Assembly (NCBI GenBank): GCA_903837305.1
Contig: CAILUB010000179.1
Span: 1-34,130, forward strand
Reading direction: 5' to 3'
DNA length: 34,130 bases
Source of the DNA: an uncultured Cytophagaceae bacterium
GTDB taxonomy: Bacteria > Bacteroidota > Bacteroidia > Cytophagales > Spirosomataceae
Both the position numbers and the translations under genes were made by a program. Below are positions 1 through 8,725 of this stretch, piece after piece (within the stretch, counting starts at the first letter, position 1; every line of letters begins with the position of its first letter). Below the pieces are notes generated by a model that saw only the letters and a list, made by a program, of their open reading frames with translations, searched no databases and had not been told where the DNA came from.

Positions 1-1
1 G

Positions 2-376
2 AATAAATCATATATACATAAATTATTTTTTTCAGCAGCTTGCTTTAACGTGATTGTTGCCCTTCCATCCCTTTTGTTTGTTGGACTCGCTTCTCAAATC
101 CTTTCTCTCGACCTGAATTCATCTGCTGCAACATTGTTTTATCAAATTACAATGCTTATCGTCGCTCTTTTTGGATGGGTTTATTTCAAGATAGCAGGTG
201 ATCCAGTTCAATACCGGCCATTTATCCTACTCGGGATATTAGCAAAATCAATTTTTGTGGTTGTGATTATGTGGCACTGGATCACAGGAAGTATTTCATG
301 GCCCTTGGCTGCATTAGTTTCTGTAGATTTGGTTTATGCAGTCTTATTCTTTCTTGTTTATCGACGAACAATGTAA
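2..376 (+). CDS. Small integral membrane protein, 5' end outside window
   Basis: I do not recognise the family. A GTG at 50 could start a 108-residue protein, but the frame is open back to base 2, and the upstream codons (including FFSAACFN) complete a first hydrophobic helix together with VIVALPSLLFVGL. I therefore read this as a gene whose start lies before the window. About four hydrophobic segments are visible, the last just before a basic C-terminus (YRRTM), so it should sit in the inner membrane. No catalytic motif is visible. It is followed by about 240 bases without a gene and has no evident link to the catabolic operon downstream. A GTG start at 50 remains possible but would cut into the first helix. 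Confidence 0.6.
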   Translation, partial: NKSYIHKLFFSAACFNVIVALPSLLFVGLASQILSLDLNSSAATLFYQITMLIVALFGWVYFKIAGDPVQYRPFILLGILAKSIFVVVIMWHWITGSISWPLAALVSVDLVYAVLFFLVYRRTM

Positions 377-490
377 AAGATTGTCTTATACGTCAACAAA
401 AATACCTTGCCTGATTCATTAATTAGAAGTCTATCAATCAGTAGTTTTCTGAGCTTTTTTAGTTTATTTAATTAATCCCTGAAACACATT

Positions 491-541
491 AACTACCCAT
501 CTAGTGCAAACCCGTATTTAAAACTACCCATTAGGATAGTT
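491..541 (+). promoter_or_regulatory. Candidate operator of the ketone-carboxylase operon
   Basis: The sequence AACTACCCAT occurs twice, at 491-500 and 522-531, on the same strand and 31 bp apart, close to three helical turns. The second copy is also the left arm of an inverted repeat: AACTACCC (522-529), ATTA, GGATAGTT (534-541), with seven of eight arm positions complementary. The block 511-540 matches 10901-10930, in front of the thiolase/SDR region, at 25 of 30 positions. Repetition in front of two functionally related gene sets suggests a transcription factor site. The LAL regulator at 14560 is the nearest candidate to bind it; that assignment is inference. Confidence 0.55.
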
Positions 542-617
542 TTGGGCGGGTGTCTCTTCATTACCATTTCAATAGGGTACGCGATAGCCGTTAAAAGACG
601 GTTTTTTAGGAAATGGG

Positions 618-2594
618 TTGAATGTGAAAACAATAGTCGAAAAAAGCCAAAAAGATTTTAAGGTTAAAAAATTAATCAATATTGATAATGGTGGAACCTT
701 AACCGATCTTTGCATTATTGATGGTGAAAAGATTTATCGTACAAAAACAATAACAACCCCACATGACTTATCTCAGTGTATTTTTGATGGCCTAAAAAAA
801 GCTTCTGCATTGATTTATGGAGAAGTAGACTTACAGTCTCTTCTATTGTCGACAGAGGCAATTCGATACTCAACCACACAAGGAACGAATGCCCTAGTTG
901 AGCGTAAAGGTCCGAGGATTGGGCTCGTTCTTGGCGGCGGTCTAAGCGCTAAATCATTACAGGGGGATAAGTCAGCCAAGGATCTATTTCAAGCAATCGT
1001 AGGGAGTAGATACGTTGAGTTGGATAATGCTATTCCCTCAGAAGGCATCGCTAGTGAAGCCATTAAAGCGGTTAACGCCCTTGCGGCAGCTGGAGCAAAT
1101 CGAATTGTCATATCCTTTTCTGGCAGCAATAGGGTTGCAAGTGAAGCTAACGTTAAACGTCATTTGTTGCACGCTTTTCCGCCCCATCTTTTAGGGGCAT
1201 TACCATTGTTGTATGCGAGTGAGATAGCTGAAGATACTAATGATTTACGCCGAACCTGGACAGCAGTTTGCAATTCTTTCTTACATCCCGCAATGGAGAA
1301 GTTCTTGTATAACGCTGAGCACAAATTACGTGAAGAGCATACGCAAAGCCCTTTACTAATTTTTAGGAATGATGGAAACGCCGGAAGGGTGGCGCGAACT
1401 ATCGCTCTAAAAACATATAGCTCTGGACCGCGTGGCGGTATGGAGGGAGCTAAAGCACTAGCCAGGCATTATCAATTTAAAAAATTACTTTCAATGGATG
1501 TTGGCGGCACTACCACTGATATTGGAATCATTGAAAACGACGTCATTCGCTCAACTCTTCGGGGTCGCGTAGAAAATGTTGAAACCTCCTTTCCTTTATG
1601 TGATGTTGTTAGTGCTGGTGTGGGTGGTAGTTCAATCATTAAGGTAGTCGATGGTCAAATTAAAGTAGGTCCGGAAAGTGTGGGTAGTACTCCAGGGCCC
1701 GCCTGTTTTGGGTTGGGCGGAAAATTAGCAACTATTACTGATGCTTTTTTGCTAATGGGATTGTTAGATCCAAGCTCATTTTTTGGCGGTGATCTAAAGC
1801 TGGATATCGATCGTGCTAAAACTGCAATAACTGAAGCTATTGCAGTTCCTTTGGGAGTAAATTTAGAGAGCGCAATCCATGAGATGGAGAAGGCATGGGT
1901 TCATAAAATTGCCGAAAGTATTACTCGGTATACCGATGTCAAGGAAGACATGACATTGGCCGCATTTGGGGGCGGCGGACCTCTTGCAGCTTGTAAAGTG
2001 GCAGAGGCTATTAACATCAAAGAAATAACCATACCAAGTTTAGCTGCAGTCTTTTCTGCATTTGGAATTGGTTTCTCTGATATCGGGCATACTTTTTTGC
2101 AAAAATTGGAAGATTTTGACCAAAGCAGCATTAATTTAGCTAGAGTAAAAATAAAAGAAATTGCTTCAAGAGGAATGTTTTCTGAAGGTACCACTATTGA
2201 GAATTGCAAATTAGAGGAATGGATAGAAATTTGTACAAACGATGTGATTAAAAGTTATGCCCTTGGCAGCTCTGATATTCCTAAAAAGCTAACCGCAGGA
2301 GAAACTGCAACTTTATATCTCAAATCAACTAAGGCTGTTCCACACCCAGCTCTGAAAGGTTCCTTTAAGGAAAAATCAGCCTCGGCACTATCAACCTCCA
2401 CTAGAAAAGTTTTGATTGATGGCTCTCATCAGGACCTTCCTCTTTATTTGGTTGAGAAGCAAGTTGGAGCTGTTAAAGCGATGGGACCTGCAATTTTAGA
2501 AGAGTCCTTTTTCACATGTCGTGTAGATAAGGGTTGGAGTTTTTTCATCAATAACTCTGGTGATATTTTACTGACCAAAGTTGGAGAAAATTAA
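618..2594 (+). CDS. HyuA-like ketone carboxylase subunit (Apc1-like)
   Basis: Member of the hydantoinase A/oxoprolinase family (acetone carboxylase beta-type), ATP-dependent and with a sugar-kinase/Hsp70-type fold. Two phosphate-binding loops are visible: DNGGTLTD at residues 23-30 and DVGGTTTD at 294-301. The first deviates from the usual DxGGTFTD by an Asn and a Leu. The next gene pair contains a second HyuA-like subunit, so this is the additional copy that separates acetophenone carboxylase (two HyuA-like subunits) from three-subunit acetone carboxylase. No in-frame ATG lies near the N-terminus. TTG at 618, 4 bases after AGGAAA, is the best start; GTG at 624 is the alternative. The stop is one base before the ATG of the next gene. 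The family is secure; the Apc1 label rests on gene order and size, and the substrate is unknown. Confidence 0.82.
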   Translation: MNVKTIVEKSQKDFKVKKLINIDNGGTLTDLCIIDGEKIYRTKTITTPHDLSQCIFDGLKKASALIYGEVDLQSLLLSTEAIRYSTTQGTNALVERKGPRIGLVLGGGLSAKSLQGDKSAKDLFQAIVGSRYVELDNAIPSEGIASEAIKAVNALAAAGANRIVISFSGSNRVASEANVKRHLLHAFPPHLLGALPLLYASEIAEDTNDLRRTWTAVCNSFLHPAMEKFLYNAEHKLREEHTQSPLLIFRNDGNAGRVARTIALKTYSSGPRGGMEGAKALARHYQFKKLLSMDVGGTTTDIGIIENDVIRSTLRGRVENVETSFPLCDVVSAGVGGSSIIKVVDGQIKVGPESVGSTPGPACFGLGGKLATITDAFLLMGLLDPSSFFGGDLKLDIDRAKTAITEAIAVPLGVNLESAIHEMEKAWVHKIAESITRYTDVKEDMTLAAFGGGGPLAACKVAEAINIKEITIPSLAAVFSAFGIGFSDIGHTFLQKLEDFDQSSINLARVKIKEIASRGMFSEGTTIENCKLEEWIEICTNDVIKSYALGSSDIPKKLTAGETATLYLKSTKAVPHPALKGSFKEKSASALSTSTRKVLIDGSHQDLPLYLVEKQVGAVKAMGPAILEESFFTCRVDKGWSFFINNSGDILLTKVGEN

Positions 2595-2595
2595 A

Positions 2596-3066
2596 ATGAA
2601 TGTGCTAATTACAGAATATTTACGTATCAACTTAGATACTGAAAAATGGGAGTGTCGCTGTTGTGGCAATGTTCATGGTAGTGCGCGAGATAACTATAAG
2701 CGTGGACTTTTAGTTTACGATCGTGATCCATCTGAAATACATAAGCCTTTGTTAGATATCAAGAAGTACGATAGAACTTATGCGCCTGATCCCACATGGT
2801 GCCGAATTCTTGAATATTACTGCCCAAGTTGCGGAGTAATGGTTGAGGCTGAATATCTTCCACCGGGTCATCCACCGGTCCGTGATATAGAGCTTGATAT
2901 TGATTCATTGAAATTGCAGTGGAAAGATAGGGAAGAGGTCAAGGAGTTGGTTTCAGCCCCTGATTTAGCACTTCAAAAAGTCAAGCTCCAGCGAGAAATT
3001 CATTCGAAAATTCATAACCATAGTCATGATGGTGAGCACGACCACAAAAATGGGAAAACATTATGA
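2596..3066 (+). CDS. Acetone/acetophenone carboxylase gamma-like zinc-ribbon subunit (Apc2-like)
   Basis: A 156-residue protein with the cysteine pattern of the small carboxylase subunit: CRCC at residues 20-23, a single Cys69, and CPSC at 76-79, expected to hold structural zinc. In known complexes this subunit scaffolds the large HyuA/HyuB-like subunits. The C-terminus is unusually histidine-rich, with six His between residues 136 and 150, which could bind metal. I chose ATG 2596, preceded by GGAGAA at 2583-2588, over the upstream in-frame TTG at 2581, which lies inside the preceding gene. The stop codon overlaps the next start as ATGA (3063-3066), indicating translational coupling. Family assignment is good; the metal content is inferred from the residues only. 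Confidence 0.78.
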   Translation: MNVLITEYLRINLDTEKWECRCCGNVHGSARDNYKRGLLVYDRDPSEIHKPLLDIKKYDRTYAPDPTWCRILEYYCPSCGVMVEAEYLPPGHPPVRDIELDIDSLKLQWKDREEVKELVSAPDLALQKVKLQREIHSKIHNHSHDGEHDHKNGKTL

Positions 3067-5195
3067 AAAGGGTTTCAGTTGACATTGGTGGAACATTTAC
3101 CGATACTTTTGTAGCATGGGGCGACCAATATGTTGAAGGTAAATCACTTACTACACATCAAAATTTATCTTTAGGTTTTAATGATTCTCTGATTGATGCT
3201 TGCCAGCAATTGGGAATCGACGCGCATACTCTTTTGTCAGAAGTGGATTCAGTGCGTTATGCAACAACTTTAGGTACAAATGCGCTCATCGAGCATAAGG
3301 GACCTAGAGTAGGTTTGCTTGTCACCACCGGATTCAAACATACGATCCCATTGTCTCGAGCTCGCGGATACGGGGAGGGATTATCTGAGTCGGAGCAGAT
3401 GGATATACCAAATGCTCGTCGCCCAGACCCAATCGTTCCTATTCCAATGATTCGTGAAGTGCGTGAACGTACTGATTATCTTGGAGATATATTCTGGAAG
3501 CTGGATGAGGATGATGTCCGCTTAAGAATTCGAGAGTTGGTAGATATTGGGGCTGAGGCAATCGTTGTGATGTTCGTTAATAGTGTTGTAAATCCAAAGA
3601 ATGAGCTAAGAGTAAGGGAGATATTTTTAGAAGACTACCCGGCTCACCTTCTTGGCGCTATTCCAATGTTGTTATCACATCAAGTCGCGGGAAGAAAAGG
3701 CGAGTACGCACGAGCTACCTCGACTATTATTGATGCATTTTTACATCAAACCATGTATCACGGATTGGGGACTCTAGAGTTAAATCTACGTGCACAAGGT
3801 TATAGCAAACCAATGCAGGTGAACCATAATTCGGGCGGTATGGCACAGTTAAATTCTACTGACGCATTACAAACCGTACACTCAGGGCCAGTATCAGGTA
3901 TTGCTGCTAGCGAAAGCTTGGCTTATCAGGCAAATTTAGGCAATGTTGTTGCTACTGATATGGGTGGCACTAGCTTTGATATTGGAATTGTTGTTCAAGG
4001 TGGATTGAAGTATTACGACTTCAATCCAGTGATTGATCGTTGGTTGGTAAGTATTCCAATGGTTCATTTGGTATCGTTAGGCGCTGGTGGTGGATCCATT
4101 GCTCGATATGAACAAATGTATAAGACGTTGGAGATCGGACCACAATCTGCTGGATCTGACCCAGGACCAGCTTGTTATGACCGTGGTGGCATGAGGCCAA
4201 CTGTAACGGACGCAGATTTGTTGCTTGGTTATTTGGATGCAAAAAACTATGCAGACGGTCGTATTCCATTAAATCCTAGGCGATCGCGTCAAGCTGTTCA
4301 AGAGCACCTATGTGAAAACTTAGGTTTGGACGTCATTGAGTCAGCAAAACTGATTAAGCGTCAGGTTGACATCAATATGGCAAATGGAATTTCTACAGAA
4401 TTACGTACGCGTGGTTACGAGCCTAAAGATTTTACGATCTTAGCTTATGGTGGAAATGGGCCATTACATGCCTGTGGTATTGCTAACGCATTAGGAATTA
4501 GTAAGATTCTTGCGCCACCTTTTTCATCTACTTTTTCAGCATGTGGTGCTGGTAGCGTAAGTCAAATGCACATTCATGAAATGAGTACATGGGCAATACT
4601 ATTTAATTCGAATACAAAACAATTCTTTTCTGATTTTGATAACTTTAATAACAATGTAGAAACCTTAGAGCGTCGTGGAAAAGATGATTTATTGCGCCAA
4701 GGTATGGATCCTGCAGCAATAAAATTTAGGCTTGAGCTAGATATGCGCTATGGTAATCAGCGAGTTCAGACTGCAGTTATTAGCGATCTTTCACGGCTTA
4801 AAACTTTAAAAGATGTTCTTTCTCTTATGGATCAATTTCATAAGAGATATGGAGAGCGCTTTGGCGAGGGTAGCCAGTCGCCTGAAACCGGTGTCAGAAT
4901 TAATACCATACGCGTCTGCTCTTATGTAGAGCAACCAGCCGTTCAATTTACAAATTTACAGCCCAACGAGGTTCCGTTATCTGCGCCAGAACCAATCTCT
5001 CACAGAGAATGTCATTTCGTAGGCCATCCAGGACCCATCAATACTCCTGTTTATGGTGAAGATGCCAAGAAGGCCGGGGTAATGATTCACGGTCCTGCAA
5101 TTATTACGACTCGAGCAACAACTTATTTAGTAGAACCAGAATGGGTATATCACGCAGTAGCACAAGGTGCCGTCTGGTTTATGCGTGCCCATTAA
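3063..5195 (+). CDS. HyuA-like ketone carboxylase beta subunit (AcxA/Apc3-like)
   Basis: A 710-residue HyuA/oxoprolinase-family protein, close in length to the acetone carboxylase beta subunit (about 717 aa as I recall). Canonical loops are present: DIGGTFTD at residues 7-14 and DMGGTSFD at 299-306. The expected role is to bind ATP and bicarbonate and produce carboxyphosphate and/or activate the ketone as its enol phosphate, working with the HyuB-like subunit encoded next. Its start overlaps the preceding stop by four bases, and 23 bases separate it from the next gene, so the subunits should be made together. Compared with the 658-residue paralogue upstream, its first phosphate loop is the textbook version, suggesting that this copy is the main ATP site. 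The carboxylase role is inferred from operon architecture; a hydantoinase is less likely given the linked gamma-type gene. Confidence 0.85.
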   Translation: MKRVSVDIGGTFTDTFVAWGDQYVEGKSLTTHQNLSLGFNDSLIDACQQLGIDAHTLLSEVDSVRYATTLGTNALIEHKGPRVGLLVTTGFKHTIPLSRARGYGEGLSESEQMDIPNARRPDPIVPIPMIREVRERTDYLGDIFWKLDEDDVRLRIRELVDIGAEAIVVMFVNSVVNPKNELRVREIFLEDYPAHLLGAIPMLLSHQVAGRKGEYARATSTIIDAFLHQTMYHGLGTLELNLRAQGYSKPMQVNHNSGGMAQLNSTDALQTVHSGPVSGIAASESLAYQANLGNVVATDMGGTSFDIGIVVQGGLKYYDFNPVIDRWLVSIPMVHLVSLGAGGGSIARYEQMYKTLEIGPQSAGSDPGPACYDRGGMRPTVTDADLLLGYLDAKNYADGRIPLNPRRSRQAVQEHLCENLGLDVIESAKLIKRQVDINMANGISTELRTRGYEPKDFTILAYGGNGPLHACGIANALGISKILAPPFSSTFSACGAGSVSQMHIHEMSTWAILFNSNTKQFFSDFDNFNNNVETLERRGKDDLLRQGMDPAAIKFRLELDMRYGNQRVQTAVISDLSRLKTLKDVLSLMDQFHKRYGERFGEGSQSPETGVRINTIRVCSYVEQPAVQFTNLQPNEVPLSAPEPISHRECHFVGHPGPINTPVYGEDAKKAGVMIHGPAIITTRATTYLVEPEWVYHAVAQGAVWFMRAH

Positions 5196-5218
5196 CCTTG
5201 AAAGATTAGGAAAATTAT

Positions 5219-7474
5219 ATGCATGAAGTAATGAGTAAAGAAGACCAAGGTTTAATGGATAAGTTTTTAGCGGATAACACGCTATTTCTTGGTCCTGATC
5301 CAGAAATTATGCGTAATCATCAGTTGACGCCTAGATCTGCAATGGAAGAAGAGATTCTTCAAAAAGGTATAGATCCTCACCAAGTTCATCATATTCGTGG
5401 CCTATTAAATTCAGCACTAGGTGAATCGTTCACCATGGTTAATCAGATGGGCGCAGCCCCAGGTGCTAAGTGGGGGGATTTGGTAACTGGCATTTATACA
5501 GCTCAAGGCGATTTATCAATGATTGCGCCAAATGGAATTATTGCATTTGCGGCGTGCTGCTTTTATCCAATTCGCTTCATCATGAAAAATTGGGTGAATG
5601 ATCCTACGGTAGGCGTTAAAGAGGGTGATGGCTTCATTCACAATGATGCTCGATATGGCGGTATTCACAATACAGACCAGTCAATGATGATTCCTTTATT
5701 TTACAAAGGTGAATTAATTTGTTGGTTAAGTACAACTATTCATGAGGGCGAAAATGGCGCTTGTGAACCTGGCGGATTGCCAGCTTCAGCTGAAAGTAAA
5801 TATGATGAAGGCATTAAAATGTCTCCATTTAAGGTGGTGGAAAATTTCGAATTAAAACGTGACTTAGTTACCTTTCTTCAAAATTCAGTAAGAGATCCTC
5901 GTCTGCAGTTGGAGGATATGAAAGTGAAGCTGCATGCTGTTTTGCGTTTGAGGGAGCGGGTCCTTGCCATTCTAGATCAATTTGGTAGAGATGCCTTAGT
6001 CGGAACATTACGCCATCACCTTGAAGCGGTAGAAATTGAAATGCGTCGCCGAATTAGTGAAATGCCTGATGGTACAACTCGTGTTGTGCAGTTTATGGAT
6101 TCATCGCTACGAGAAAGCGCTCTTCAAAAGATTTCCTGCGCAATTACTGTCAAAGGCGATCGAATGATCATGGATTTCCGTGGATCTGCCCCTCAGTTCT
6201 TAAACAGATCAGTTAATGCAAATATTGCCTCATTTAAAGCTGCTCTGTGTACAGGACTTTTGCAAAATATTTGGCCTGATTTACCACATACTATGGCTGT
6301 ACTGTCACCCATTGAAATTATTACTGACAGAAACTCTATTTTAGACGCCGAAGGTGAAATGCCTCAAGCGATGAGTTTGATGCCTTTATTTAAGGGATGT
6401 GTAGTTTGGACTATTCCAATGAATAAGTTTAATTACAGTTTACCCAAAAGATATTCAGCTGTAATTGCATCACAATATGATCAGGCAGCTACATTTATTT
6501 ATGGTGGGCTAACACAGCACGGAGATATAACAGGAAACTTTTGCGCGGATATTAATGGTAATGGTCAGGGCGCAAGGAGTGATGCTGATGGTGAGCATTC
6601 GATTTCTCCAGTATTTGGATTCATGTGTGACACTGGTGAGCATGAGATTAGTGAGGAAGATACTCCAATTATTCGTCTCGGAGCACAGCGTCTTGCAAAG
6701 GATCGGATTGGCTGGGGTAAATATCGCGCCGGCATGGGATATGAGCAGATTGCTACTGCGCGTGGGTCTGGACTTTGGGGTTTCATGACTGGTTGTGAGG
6801 GATCTAAATTTCCTTCAGCACAAGGTCTTTTTGGAGGCTATTCGTGCCCAGCCTATCAATTGTTAAAAATTAAAGATATCAATATTTTTAAAGAATTAGA
6901 AAAGAACCCAAATGTGGTTGAAGTATTTGACATTGTTAAGTTAATGAACGAGCAACCAATCCCAAATGCAACTTACTCTAGTAATGATATGGGTATGACA
7001 TTTGAATTGTGTAACGAAGGTGAAATTTACATGATTTGCCAAGGTTCTGGTGGCGGATATGGCGACGTTCTCGAGCGGGATCCTAAGCTAGTCATGAAAG
7101 ACTTGTCTGAAGACCTTATGTCGCATGAAAATGCGAAAGATATTTATAAGGTTGTTTACGATGAGACGAGTTTAGTTGTAGATGAGCTTGCAACCTTGAA
7201 TCTGAGAGCGAGCTACCGGAAAGAGCGTATTGCGCGTGGCAAGCCTTTTGATCAATTCTGCGCTGAATGGGTTGAGCCTGAGCCACCTGTTAACTTGCCA
7301 TATTTTGGAAGTTGGGGCGATCCAAAGGTGATCTATGGAACTCATATTGGGCAGCGCATTGTCATGGATGGTGACAAGTTGCAAGGGATGTTCATGCTCA
7401 ATCCGAAGGATGTCAAGATTTCACAATTACAGGCAAAAATTAAAGAACTTGAGAAATCTGCCAAATCTAATTAA
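5219..7474 (+). CDS. HyuB-like ketone carboxylase alpha subunit (AcxB/Apc4-like)
   Basis: A 751-residue hydantoinase B/acetone carboxylase alpha-family protein. The segment HNTD at residues 150-153 followed by IH at 174-175 reproduces the spacing and numbering of the His150/Asp153/His175 manganese ligands I recall for acetone carboxylase. This supports a metal-dependent carboxylase over a hydantoinase. Glycine-rich GSGGGYGD near residue 611 is typical of the C-terminal half of the family. ATG 5219 has AGGAAA about seven bases upstream. Together with the two HyuA-like subunits and the small zinc subunit it should form the core complex that carboxylates a methyl ketone to a beta-keto acid at the cost of ATP. 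The substrate cannot be read from sequence. Confidence 0.87.
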   Translation: MHEVMSKEDQGLMDKFLADNTLFLGPDPEIMRNHQLTPRSAMEEEILQKGIDPHQVHHIRGLLNSALGESFTMVNQMGAAPGAKWGDLVTGIYTAQGDLSMIAPNGIIAFAACCFYPIRFIMKNWVNDPTVGVKEGDGFIHNDARYGGIHNTDQSMMIPLFYKGELICWLSTTIHEGENGACEPGGLPASAESKYDEGIKMSPFKVVENFELKRDLVTFLQNSVRDPRLQLEDMKVKLHAVLRLRERVLAILDQFGRDALVGTLRHHLEAVEIEMRRRISEMPDGTTRVVQFMDSSLRESALQKISCAITVKGDRMIMDFRGSAPQFLNRSVNANIASFKAALCTGLLQNIWPDLPHTMAVLSPIEIITDRNSILDAEGEMPQAMSLMPLFKGCVVWTIPMNKFNYSLPKRYSAVIASQYDQAATFIYGGLTQHGDITGNFCADINGNGQGARSDADGEHSISPVFGFMCDTGEHEISEEDTPIIRLGAQRLAKDRIGWGKYRAGMGYEQIATARGSGLWGFMTGCEGSKFPSAQGLFGGYSCPAYQLLKIKDINIFKELEKNPNVVEVFDIVKLMNEQPIPNATYSSNDMGMTFELCNEGEIYMICQGSGGGYGDVLERDPKLVMKDLSEDLMSHENAKDIYKVVYDETSLVVDELATLNLRASYRKERIARGKPFDQFCAEWVEPEPPVNLPYFGSWGDPKVIYGTHIGQRIVMDGDKLQGMFMLNPKDVKISQLQAKIKELEKSAKSN

Positions 7475-7490
7475 TGCGAAAGTTAAGACC

Positions 7491-7658
7491 ATGGATTATC
7501 GAAAAGCTTTCTTCCTAGATGGAAAAGGTGATATTGGCGCTAAAAAAGTAGATACTTTATCTCAGGCCGGAGCATCAGTTTTGGCAACCGATATAGATGC
7601 CACTGTAGCGGAATCATTGGTAAAGAACATTTAGGCCATAGGTGGTGAACATGGCGCA
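7491..7658 (+). pseudogene. Remnant of a short-chain dehydrogenase N-terminus
   Basis: An ATG at 7491 opens 47 codons reading like the beta-alpha-beta start of an SDR: GKGDIGAKKVDTLSQAGAS, then VLATDIDATVAES, then a TAG at 7632-7634. The same frame continues for eight codons as AIGGEHGA, again typical of an SDR at this point, before another stop at 7662. The usual TGxxxGIG motif is damaged (DGKGDIG) and nothing beyond the first 55 residues survives. I read this as a decayed alcohol-dehydrogenase-type SDR inside the carboxylase operon, between the HyuB-like gene and the fifth gene. It may still be translated as a short peptide but should not be an enzyme. Confidence 0.6.
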
Positions 7659-8499
7659 TGTTAACTTAGATGCAGCAGATGGCAGAAGGCTTCTGTGGAT
7701 TAACTACCTTGATTATGCAGGTAAATTACTTGCAGGCGGCAATATTCAATGGTTAGATATCGCTGAATGTCTTAACTGGTATCGCAAGGCTCAGGGGCTT
7801 CTAAAGTCTGATATTTTAAATATTGACATAAGTTACATTTGCACACAATTCATTGAATCCGATGCTGCCTTGCTTAACTTAATGCGAGGTAAGGACAAGT
7901 CTATTGCTCCTTTAAAGGAATTGCTTTCCTATCCCCCGCTGCGTGCTCATATTTCAGAATTGGTTATGGCGGCTAGGGCCACATTTCCAGATTTAATGTT
8001 AGCGCTTGTATGTCCAGCACCTGGAGAATGGGTTAAAACCACTTATTTAAAAGCTTTCCCTGAATCTTCTCAATTAGATATTGGTGAGGATGAGGTTGAT
8101 TATGGGGCGCTCTATACTGCGGATTTTTTACGTATTTTTTCAGGGGCAAATGTTGATTTACTATTGCTTGAGGATGGCAAATTGACAAAAGAGCATGCAG
8201 AAGAATTTATGCCTTGCTACCAAACTATTATGAATTTGGCTAATCAATATCGATGGCGCTTTGGAATCCAATTTTCAGAAATTGTCGACCGTGCCGAACT
8301 ACCTTTAGTTGATTTTATAGTGTCCAAAATAAGTCTTGATGGCCCAATTCATGCGTTAGAGTTGGATCAGAAATTTTGGGATAATCCATGTGGGGCAGAG
8401 CATTACAAAAGCCATTTTCTTTATGTTTCCATTCCCATCTCATGTGAGCCAGAAATTGTCCTCGATAGTTTGAACATGCTACGTAATAGTGCATCATAA
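7651..8499 (+). CDS. Candidate fifth carboxylase subunit (Apc5-like)
   Basis: I do not recognise a named domain. The 282-residue protein has no signal peptide or obvious membrane helix and mixes helical stretches (LLWINYLDYAGKLLAGG, ECLNWYRKAQGLLKSD) with acidic segments. Acetophenone carboxylase has four core subunits and a separate fifth subunit, encoded last in its operon and needed for activity. Position and size fit that role here, but that is an argument from context. ATG 7651 follows AGGTGG at 7640-7645 and is preferred to the in-frame GTGs at 7642 and 7645. The start lies within the SDR remnant region, so the region between genes four and five appears to have been rearranged. No clear terminator was found after the stop. 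Confidence 0.55.
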   Translation: MAHVNLDAADGRRLLWINYLDYAGKLLAGGNIQWLDIAECLNWYRKAQGLLKSDILNIDISYICTQFIESDAALLNLMRGKDKSIAPLKELLSYPPLRAHISELVMAARATFPDLMLALVCPAPGEWVKTTYLKAFPESSQLDIGEDEVDYGALYTADFLRIFSGANVDLLLLEDGKLTKEHAEEFMPCYQTIMNLANQYRWRFGIQFSEIVDRAELPLVDFIVSKISLDGPIHALELDQKFWDNPCGAEHYKSHFLYVSIPISCEPEIVLDSLNMLRNSAS

Positions 8500-8597
8500 T
8501 AAAAAGGTTGCCTCAGTACTTTTCGAATTTAATTGCTTTGTAAATTTTACTAAGATTCATCTATTGGACAAATTTAGATTTTATAAGTTTCACTAAA

Positions 8598-8603
8598 TAT
8601 AAT
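8598..8603 (+). promoter_or_regulatory. Possible -10 element upstream of the SDR gene
   Basis: TATAAT occurs at 8598-8603 in the AT-rich 226-bp gap before the SDR gene. The best -35 at an 18-bp spacing is only TTAGAT (three of six consensus positions). Given the base composition this may be chance; it is recorded as the best match in the gap. Confidence 0.2.
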
Positions 8604-8725
8604 CACTTATAAAAAACTTCTCATTCGGATGGCATTAGCCACTCAATCAGTTCGAAATATTTATTTAATTTATCCATATAAATTTTTATGAATATTTTCA
8701 GATATATCGTTGCATAAAGGTAAAA

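Noticed and set aside
588-606. CCGT/ACGG hairpin followed by six T, just before the first carboxylase gene, resembling a terminator or attenuator.
   Set aside because: The stem has only four pairs with a six-base loop; too weak to call, though its place in the leader is noted.
1901-2209. Minus-strand open frame opposite the first HyuA-like gene.
   Set aside because: It lies wholly within a well-conserved gene and has no domain or ribosome binding site; a shadow frame.
8500-8525. Possible terminator after the fifth carboxylase gene (AAAAG and CTTTT).
   Set aside because: Five-pair AU-rich stem with a long loop; no real support.
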